This document shows, in pieces, positions 1-6,080 of a DNA stretch of 64,000 nt. Position 1 is the first letter of the stretch. Each line of letters starts with the position of its first letter. The DNA is from Sulfurospirillum sp. UCH001 (GTDB lineage Bacteria > Campylobacterota > Campylobacteria > Campylobacterales > Sulfurospirillaceae), in NCBI RefSeq assembly GCF_001548035.1, contig NZ_AP014723.1, positions 806,001-870,000 on the forward strand, read 5' to 3'. Below the pieces are notes generated by a model, which worked only from the letters and a program-made list of their open reading frames with translations, had not been told where the DNA came from and made no database searches. The position numbers and the translations under genes are program-made.

Positions 1-121
1 TCAAAAAGAGTAAAAGTAAGACCATCCCGATGATAGCGCCAGGGACTTTTAGCTCAAAAAGTTTTGTAATGCACTCTCCCACAAATTGGAAAAGTAAAAG
101 GGTCAATATACCGTGTAACAT
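1..121 (-). CDS. LrgA/CidA-family membrane protein (N-terminal fragment)
   Basis: The first 40 codons of a minus-strand gene that runs off the window edge. The translation begins MLHGILTLLLFQFVGE and continues to a KVPGAIIGMVLLLL segment, which matches the start of the LrgA/CidA holin-like family (hydrophobic helix, then the P-G-x-x-I-G-M motif). The family is linked to murein hydrolase export or organic acid transport. The ATG at 121 is preceded on the minus strand by a GAGG-type ribosome binding site. It lies 42 bp downstream of the transferase fusion and may be cotranscribed with it. Confidence 0.75.
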   Translation of the reverse strand, partial: MLHGILTLLLFQFVGECITKLFELKVPGAIIGMVLLLLFL

Positions 122-163
122 CTAGATTCCTCATAACAAAATTGCAGAATGATTATACAAAAT

Positions 164-1489
164 TTAGTTGCGATGCGTTTTATAGTGATGAATTAATTTT
201 TCTGGTGAAATACCTATGGCGTAGAGTAAGCTTAAAACACGGTTGCGAAGTGTCGTGTAAAAAATGCCTTCTTTATGCCATCTTCGTGCCGAAGTGAGAA
301 CTTTTGGTTTTAATAAAGCAACTTTTTCACGATGATGTTTGATGCGCTTCATCATCTCTACATCTTCCATTAAAGGGATGTTTTTATAGCCACGAAGCGT
401 TTTGAAAAAAGAAGTTTGAAAAAAATGTGCTTGGTCACCATACGGAATATGAGTAATTGATGTGCGAAGATTTGCCATGATCTCAATGCATCGAAGAAAA
501 AGATGCGTGTCATCAATAGCCAGTGAAAAGGCTCCTGCTTTATGTTTTTCTAACGCCTGTATTATCCATCGATCCCAATGATACGGAAGGCGTGTGTCAG
601 CATGCAAAAAAAGCAGTACTTCTCCTGATGCTCTTAGCGCTCCTTCATTCATTTGGTTGGCTCTGCCTTTTTTTGCGTAAGTAAGGTGTACATTTTCAAG
701 TTTCAAACGGTGTACTGTCGTGATCGCATGCGTATCTACTACAATGATTTCATAATTTTGGGCGTATGCCATAGTTCTTAAATGCGCTATAGTATGCAAC
801 AAGGTCTCATCTTCATGGTACACAGGAATCACCACACTAATGTGAGGTTGTTTCTCTAGTGCTTGTTTGGCAAAATCATACAAAGGAGTGTGAGACGCTG
901 TGCTTAAGTACGCACGAAGATCTTCTAGCGTATCGATATCACGAAGTAGAGCGCCTTGCGCTACATGGAGATGTGAAAGTTTGAAAAGAGTGTTGGCATA
1001 CACATCTTTTTGGCTATACATGATCCCCTCAAATGCAGCTTTGCAAAAAGTCTCCTTTTTGAAGCCGATAAGATAGTATCCGCCATCGTGTGTTGGACTT
1101 AGGATGGCATCGTTTTGAAGAAGCAAACTAAAGGCTTCTGTAATAATACCTTCATCGATTTCTGGAATATCAGAGCCTATAAGGATAGCGTTTGTATACC
1201 CTTGTTCAAATACTGTTTTGAAGGCATTTTGCATACGCTTACCCAATCCATCACCTGTTTGATAAAAAAGCGTTTTTCCTTCCACGTAAGAGGGCAAAGC
1301 AGTCTTTTCTTCATCATCATAAGCAATGATGACATCACAGTTTTGGGGCATTGTAAGATTTAAAAGCTGTTCGCACATCAAACGGTAGAATGTGGTCGCC
1401 GCTTGAACACCAATGCTGTTTGCAAGGCGTGTTTTGACACGACCAGGCAAGGGTGCTTTCATAAAAACAATCAGTGCATTTTGTCGCAT
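164..1489 (-). CDS. Fused TIGR04282-TIGR04283 transferase (arsenosugar-type)
   Basis: A 441-residue protein that joins two families usually encoded separately. Residues 1-205 resemble rSAM/selenodomain-associated transferase 1 (TIGR04282, DUF2064, GT-A nucleotidyl/glycosyltransferase fold), with KAPLPGRVKTRLA near 11-23 and GSDIPE at 105-110. Residues from about 217 resemble transferase 2 (TIGR04283, GT2 family), with ISVVIPVYHEDE and a HADTRLP metal/nucleotide motif. Both families are commonly annotated as arsenosugar biosynthesis glycosyltransferases. The start overlaps the end of the upstream kinase gene by 19 bp, so the two are translated from one message. Inferred role: activating a modified ribose and moving it to an acceptor. 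Substrate unknown. Confidence 0.72.
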   Translation of the reverse strand: MRQNALIVFMKAPLPGRVKTRLANSIGVQAATTFYRLMCEQLLNLTMPQNCDVIIAYDDEEKTALPSYVEGKTLFYQTGDGLGKRMQNAFKTVFEQGYTNAILIGSDIPEIDEGIITEAFSLLLQNDAILSPTHDGGYYLIGFKKETFCKAAFEGIMYSQKDVYANTLFKLSHLHVAQGALLRDIDTLEDLRAYLSTASHTPLYDFAKQALEKQPHISVVIPVYHEDETLLHTIAHLRTMAYAQNYEIIVVDTHAITTVHRLKLENVHLTYAKKGRANQMNEGALRASGEVLLFLHADTRLPYHWDRWIIQALEKHKAGAFSLAIDDTHLFLRCIEIMANLRTSITHIPYGDQAHFFQTSFFKTLRGYKNIPLMEDVEMMKRIKHHREKVALLKPKVLTSARRWHKEGIFYTTLRNRVLSLLYAIGISPEKLIHHYKTHRN

Positions 1490-2565
1490 AAATGCTTCTC
1501 AACAAGGCTTATAAAATCTTCTAAACTTTTCATCTCGAAAAAGCGTTCAATCATCTCAATGCTTAGTTGTTCACAGACTTTGTAGGCTTTTTCTTTTGCT
1601 TCCAATGTGGCTATGGCTTCAAGTGGTTTAGCCTTTGCGGGTACAACCAAGCGGCGCGAAAGCTCTGCACCGCAAAAACCAACACTTTGTTGCAAAATGT
1701 GCTCAGGTACAATCGCGATACCTTTTTCAAAAGCTTTCCAGAGTGAGCGGACAATAGGCTGAAACTGAATGGGCTTGCTCTCAAAACAGTTATAAATTTC
1801 ACCAAAAAGAATGTGTGCCAGCAGAGTTCCTATGTCAAATCCTAAAGGGGCGAAAAGGGAAAATTCTGCATCAATAATAGCGAGGCTTTCATTCTTAATC
1901 ATCACGGAGCCTGTGTGCAAATCACCATGAATTAAACACTCTTTCTCTTCTTGGAAGAGCTTAAGAAGGTGTGCGATATTTTGCATAAAGTGTGTACTTT
2001 TAGCTTTAGGTGTAAAGTACGAAGGACACAGCAGGGCAGGGTGATTTTCAATATAAGGAAAAATGAAAATATACTCTTCACTAATACGTTTCAATGTAGC
2101 ATTTTCATAGTAGTGTATCTCGTGTTTTGGCGGTGGTGTTTTGGTGTAGAGTGTCGCTAGAAATGTACCAAGTTTGGCGTAAAGTGAAAGCGAAATAAAC
2201 TGCGACAACTGTGCACTTTGCAAAAGTTTATAGCTGCTAAGATCTTCCATCGCAAAACAAAATGCCTCTTCATCACAATGATAAATCTCAGGAATCAATG
2301 AAGGTGCGATATTTTTAAAATAAGAGAGTGTATGCATTTCCACACAAATACGCTCTTGTGGTAGAGGAAAATCTTCACCAAGTAGCCTAAGATAGGGCGC
2401 AGCGTATTTGAGAATCAATGAAGTTCCGCTGTCATCACTAATACGAAAGATAAAGTTTAAGTTACCATCTCCTATCTCTTCTACATGGAGGGTTTCGTTT
2501 TTAAAAAAAGCTTTTAAATGAGTTGTCTTGTCGATATAGCGAATAATGTCGTTTTTCGTTTTCAC
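1471..2565 (-). CDS. Methylthioribose kinase-like phosphotransferase
   Basis: A protein kinase-like/APH-fold enzyme of about 364 residues. The N-terminal EIGDGNLNFIFR nucleotide loop, an EDLS motif, the catalytic segment LIHGDLHTGSVMI and IIDAEFSLFAPLGFDIG strongly recall S-methyl-5-thioribose kinase (MtnK), which phosphorylates the C1 hydroxyl of 5-deoxy-5-methylthioribose. I chose the GTG at 2565 because an AAAGGA site lies just upstream; the longer frame to 2613 has no supporting site. No other methionine salvage gene is visible. Its partner is the overlapping glycosyltransferase fusion, so a related 5-deoxy-5-substituted ribose (for example a dimethylarsinoyl ribose) is a reasonable alternative substrate. 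That substrate is inference only. Confidence 0.62.
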   Translation of the reverse strand: MKTKNDIIRYIDKTTHLKAFFKNETLHVEEIGDGNLNFIFRISDDSGTSLILKYAAPYLRLLGEDFPLPQERICVEMHTLSYFKNIAPSLIPEIYHCDEEAFCFAMEDLSSYKLLQSAQLSQFISLSLYAKLGTFLATLYTKTPPPKHEIHYYENATLKRISEEYIFIFPYIENHPALLCPSYFTPKAKSTHFMQNIAHLLKLFQEEKECLIHGDLHTGSVMIKNESLAIIDAEFSLFAPLGFDIGTLLAHILFGEIYNCFESKPIQFQPIVRSLWKAFEKGIAIVPEHILQQSVGFCGAELSRRLVVPAKAKPLEAIATLEAKEKAYKVCEQLSIEMIERFFEMKSLEDFISLVEKHLCDKMH

Positions 2566-2613
2566 GCGCAAAATCCTTTTTTGAAAAAGCACTATTATAG
2601 CAGAACAAGTCAA

Positions 2614-2774
2614 GAAACATTGACCACAATTAACCTTTTTCTAAGTCTCAAAAGCTTATCATACATTTAACTCATGTAATGGCTTAAGGATTAAGCATAC
2701 ATCAAAACGACATGACACTGCTCTTTTGATACCCCTTTATACTCTTACATGTAGAATTTCCCTTAGGAGACTCG
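2614..2774. promoter_or_regulatory. Divergent promoter region of the arsenosugar-like cluster
   Basis: 161 bp between the minus-strand kinase/transferase operon and the plus-strand rhodanese operon. A plausible plus-strand -10 hexamer TATACT lies at 2738-2743, with no convincing -35. An AGGAG-type site precedes the first rhodanese. No clear operator palindrome was found. Confidence 0.35.
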
Positions 2775-3215
2775 ATGAAACTTTTTTCATTGTTAACAGT
2801 ACCCATTGTGGCATTATTGCTCATTGGATGTGGTGGGAGTGTAAAACCAAATCCCAAATACAACTACATTACAGCAGATGAAACAGCGAAGTTGATACGC
2901 GAAAATGCAACGTCTATTGTGCTTGTAGATATCCAAGAAAAAGGTGATTTTGAAGAAGAACACTTAAAAGGTGCTCAGCCAACCTATGCATACCCTGTCA
3001 AAACCGATGCTGAAAAAGCACGTTTAGCAGAGCTTATTCCAAATATCAAACCGGATCAAAAAGTCATTATTATCTGTCCAAAAGGCGGTGGAGGGGCTGA
3101 TAGAGCGTATGATTTTTACCTTGAAAAAGGGCTCAAAAAAGAGCAACTTTTTACGCTTAAAGGTGGTCAGTATGAGTGGCCAAGAGACCGCATCAAAGAT
3201 GTCTTAGCAAAATAA
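2775..3215 (+). CDS. Rhodanese-domain lipoprotein
   Basis: 146 residues. An N-terminal hydrophobic stretch ends in LLIGCGGS, a lipobox with the lipidated Cys near residue 19, so the protein is probably anchored in the cell envelope. The rest is one rhodanese domain: VLVDIQEKGDFEEEHLKGA at the start of the fold and the active-site loop CPKGGGGAD with Cys101. The loop is longer and more glycine-rich than the common CxxGxRS form. The next gene is a close paralogue, 22 bp away. Rhodaneses transfer sulfane sulfur or handle oxyanions such as arsenate and selenite; which applies here cannot be read from sequence. Confidence 0.78.
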   Translation: MKLFSLLTVPIVALLLIGCGGSVKPNPKYNYITADETAKLIRENATSIVLVDIQEKGDFEEEHLKGAQPTYAYPVKTDAEKARLAELIPNIKPDQKVIIICPKGGGGADRAYDFYLEKGLKKEQLFTLKGGQYEWPRDRIKDVLAK

Positions 3216-3237
3216 AATCACATTAAAAAGGAAACAG

Positions 3238-3675
3238 ATGAAACTCTCTAAAGTATTGGGCGCGTTAGCAGTTGCTACGCTTTTTAAAGGTGCGCTTGTC
3301 GCTGGAATTTTTAGCAATTACAATTACATTTCTCCAGAAGAAACGGCAGAACTTGTACGCAATAACCCTTCTAAAGTGGTAATTGTGGACATTCAAGAAA
3401 AACCAGGTTTTGAGAAAGAACATCTTAAAGGTGCACAGGCAACGTATGCGTATCCTGTGAAAACGGAAGATGAAAAAGGGCGTTTAGAAGCACTTTTACC
3501 AACATTTAAACCTGATCAGAAAATTGTTATTGTTTGCCCAAGAGGCGGTGGAGGAGCGGATCGTGCGTATGATTTTTACCTCTCTAAAGGTGTGAAAAAA
3601 GAGCAACTCTTTACATTGACAAAAGGTCAAGAAGGTTGGCCACGTGAGAAAATCACAGACGTGCTTGAAAAATAA
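3238..3675 (+). CDS. Exported rhodanese-domain protein, paralogue of the preceding gene
   Basis: 145 residues with a probable cleavable signal peptide (ALAVATLFKGALVAG) instead of the lipobox of its neighbour. The rhodanese domain is nearly the same, with IVDIQEKPGFEKEHLKGA and the loop CPRGGGGADRAYDF around Cys100. The pair likely arose by tandem duplication, giving one anchored and one soluble periplasmic version. An AAGGAAAC ribosome binding site supports the start. The last codon and stop overlap the start of the membrane protein gene at 3675, indicating an operon. Confidence 0.76.
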   Translation: MKLSKVLGALAVATLFKGALVAGIFSNYNYISPEETAELVRNNPSKVVIVDIQEKPGFEKEHLKGAQATYAYPVKTEDEKGRLEALLPTFKPDQKIVIVCPRGGGGADRAYDFYLSKGVKKEQLFTLTKGQEGWPREKITDVLEK

Positions 3676-4346
3676 TGTTCAAACCTTCTAAAATCGCGAT
3701 ACTGCTCTTTAGCGGTGTCGCCCTTACCCTTATCTTCATCTGTCCACAAAGCAGGAACTACTTTTTTGAGTTAGTGGGACTGTTTCAAAGTCTAGATATC
3801 GATAAAATCAAAGAGTATATTCTCTCTTTTGGTATATTAGCGCCACTCATTTCATTTTTATTGATGGTCTTTCAAGCTATTTTAGCGCCATTGCCTGCAT
3901 TTCTCATTACATTTGCCAATGCCACGCTCTTTGGATGGGTCTATGGAGCAGCTCTTTCATGGGCAAGTGCTATGGTTGGAGCACTCCTGTGTTTTTATAT
4001 CGCTCAGTTTTTAGGACGCGATGTGGTGGAGAAGCTCACGAGTAAAATGGCACTAGAGAGTGTGGATGCTTTTTTTGAAAGACATGGTGTGTATGCGATT
4101 TTAATCGCACGATTGCTTCCATTTATCTCTTTTGATGTGGTGAGTTATGCTGCTGGACTTACCTCGATGAAACTTCGTTCATTTTTGGTGGCTACTGGCA
4201 TTGGACAACTACCTGCAACGCTGGTGTACTCCTATGTGGGAGGGATGCTCACAGGCGATGCAAAAACGGCAGTGTATGGACTTTTAATTCTCTTTTCTGT
4301 CACTATTTTGATTTATCTCATCAAGCGGGTCTATCGTGGACGCTAA
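3675..4346 (+). CDS. TVP38/TMEM64 (DedA-like) membrane protein
   Basis: 223 residues with about five to six hydrophobic helices and the SNARE-associated/VTT core: a segment like FANATLFGWVYGAALSW, then FYIAQFLGRDVVEKL, and RLLPFISFDVVSYAAGL. The family comprises polytopic inner-membrane proteins linked to lipid scrambling or envelope homeostasis. In several genomes it sits beside arsenosugar biosynthesis genes. The start overlaps the stop of the preceding rhodanese, and the stop overlaps the Fe-S protein by 11 bp. A second family member occurs two genes downstream (5436-6080), so this cluster carries two. Confidence 0.8.
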   Translation: MFKPSKIAILLFSGVALTLIFICPQSRNYFFELVGLFQSLDIDKIKEYILSFGILAPLISFLLMVFQAILAPLPAFLITFANATLFGWVYGAALSWASAMVGALLCFYIAQFLGRDVVEKLTSKMALESVDAFFERHGVYAILIARLLPFISFDVVSYAAGLTSMKLRSFLVATGIGQLPATLVYSYVGGMLTGDAKTAVYGLLILFSVTILIYLIKRVYRGR

Positions 4347-5439
4347 CATCAAAATGTATGAAAGCGAGTGTGTGGACTGCAGGAGTTGTATGAAGGGCTG
4401 TCCGATGCTCTATAACTTTACGATTTCGCCTAAAACTTTATTGACAAAATTTACGACAGAACACCCCTCTGCCCACATGGCGTTTGCGTGTACAAACTGT
4501 GGGTTATGTGCGCATCTGTGCCCTAAAGATATTGATTTTGGAGGGATGTTTACTGCTTCAAAACAAAATTATGCCGAAGATAAAAATGTGTTGAAAAAGT
4601 ATGGCTATGGTGGAGTGATCTTTCACCAAAAAAGTAGTTTTTCAAAACTTTTTTCTACTACAAAAAAGTTTACCAAAGGAGAGTACACCCATATGGCATT
4701 TATGCCAGGATGTGCACTTAGCTCGTACTCTCCGAGCCTTGTTCATACAGTATTTAATTATTTACAGTCCAAATGCTCAGGCATTGGCATTATTCAGCAG
4801 TGCTGTGGCACACCTACGCGTATGATGGGCGATATGAAGCAATTTCATGCGTACCACTCGCAGCTTGAAGAAGACCTCGCAAATATGGGTGCAACGACGG
4901 TTGTCACTGCATGTGAGAACTGTTTTATGAGTCTTAAAACCTATGCCCCACACATCAAGATTATTTCACTCTATTCACTCTTAAGGGAAATTGGATTACC
5001 AGAAGGTGCAAAAGAGCGTTATAAAAATGCCCCTATGATGGCGCTGCATGACCCTTGCCCTACACGCTATGAGACAAAAATACACGATGATGTAAGAGCG
5101 CTTTTAGATGTTGTACAACTGCCCTATGAAGAGTTTAAACACAACCGTGAAAAAACCTTGTGTTGTGGTAGTGGTGGTATGTTAGAGCTAACGCATGCGG
5201 CTTTAGCCAAAGAGCAAATGCGTACACGTGCCAATCAGACAGAGTGTGAAAGCATCGTCAGTTATTGCCAAAGCTGTGCTGAGTCTATGAGTAAGGGCGG
5301 GAAAAATGGCGTACATTTGCTTGATCTTATCTTTACTCCTGAGTTTTCGATGAAACAAGAAGCGCAAGGGAGTCTTAAAAAATGGTACAACCGTTTTAAT
5401 TCACGTCAAATGATCAGCGCTTTAAAGGATAACGCATAA
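4336..5439 (+). CDS. Fe-S oxidoreductase with two CCG domains (HdrD/GlpC/LutA-like)
   Basis: 367 residues. Two ferredoxin-type [4Fe-4S] motifs lie at the N-terminus (CVDCRSCMKGCP from residue 12 and CTNCGLCAHLCP from about 52). Two cysteine-rich CCG domains follow (PGCALSSYSP...CCGTPTRMMG and HDPCPTRYE...CCGSGGMLEL). This is the layout of heterodisulfide reductase subunit D, GlpC and related electron-transfer subunits. There is no membrane segment, so it is probably cytoplasmic and may supply electrons to the radical SAM enzyme or to a membrane partner; that is inference. It overlaps the membrane protein genes on both sides if the ATA start downstream is real. Confidence 0.78.
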   Translation: MDANIKMYESECVDCRSCMKGCPMLYNFTISPKTLLTKFTTEHPSAHMAFACTNCGLCAHLCPKDIDFGGMFTASKQNYAEDKNVLKKYGYGGVIFHQKSSFSKLFSTTKKFTKGEYTHMAFMPGCALSSYSPSLVHTVFNYLQSKCSGIGIIQQCCGTPTRMMGDMKQFHAYHSQLEEDLANMGATTVVTACENCFMSLKTYAPHIKIISLYSLLREIGLPEGAKERYKNAPMMALHDPCPTRYETKIHDDVRALLDVVQLPYEEFKHNREKTLCCGSGGMLELTHAALAKEQMRTRANQTECESIVSYCQSCAESMSKGGKNGVHLLDLIFTPEFSMKQEAQGSLKKWYNRFNSRQMISALKDNA

Positions 5440-6080
5440 AAAAGGCGCTTCTTTTTTTAGCCTTTGGGCTTTTAATGTTTATTTTTTATCAAAATGGCGT
5501 ACTCTCTTACGCACAAGTTGAAGCGATTAAAACCTTTGTGCTTGGCTTTGGCATCTATGCACCGCTTATTTTCATTCTGCTTTTTACATTAGCACCCCTT
5601 ATCTTTTTTCCTGATGGCATTTTAGCCCTTGCAGGTGGGCTGATCTTCGGTTTTGCATGGGGGAGCCTTTACATCGTTTTGGGAGCTCTTTGTGGAGGGA
5701 CACTCTCATTTTTTCTTGCACGACTTTATGGCAAAGCTATGCGTGAAAAATTAGCGCATGAGAAGCTGATGAACTTCCAAAAAAGCGTTAAAAAGCATGG
5801 GTTTATGATGATCTTACTGTTGCGTTTAGTGCCGCTTGTTCCCTTTAATATCATCAGTTATAGCGCTGGGTTTTCCACGATTCGCTACGTGGATTTTTTC
5901 TTCGCAACACTTTTGGGAATGTTGCCAGGTGTTTTGGTGTATGCGAACATTGGGGCTCAATCGTTGGCATTTGGAAGTCATGAGTTTTACATCTCCATTA
6001 GTTTATTGGTCGCATTAGTTGTTGTTTCAATGATTTTAAAACATCGTGTTAAAAAGAGGTTAGAGGCATATGAAAAATAA
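5436..6080 (+). CDS. TVP38/TMEM64 (DedA-like) membrane protein, second copy
   Basis: The core matches its neighbour at 3675: LAGGLIFGFAWGSLY, FFLARLYGKAMREKL and RLVPLVPFNIISYSAGF. The first ATG is at 5475 but has no ribosome binding site and cuts into a hydrophobic helix. Reading upstream in frame gives a better signal-anchor (KKALLFLAFGLL) that begins at an ATA codon at 5436. That codon overlaps the TAA of the Fe-S gene and sits 6 nt after an AAAGGA site at 5424-5429. I therefore propose ATA initiation (214 residues); with ATG 5475 the protein has 201. The 3' end overlaps the rSAM fusion gene by 11 bp. Confidence 0.68.
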   Translation: MKKALLFLAFGLLMFIFYQNGVLSYAQVEAIKTFVLGFGIYAPLIFILLFTLAPLIFFPDGILALAGGLIFGFAWGSLYIVLGALCGGTLSFFLARLYGKAMREKLAHEKLMNFQKSVKKHGFMMILLLRLVPLVPFNIISYSAGFSTIRYVDFFFATLLGMLPGVLVYANIGAQSLAFGSHEFYISISLLVALVVVSMILKHRVKKRLEAYEK

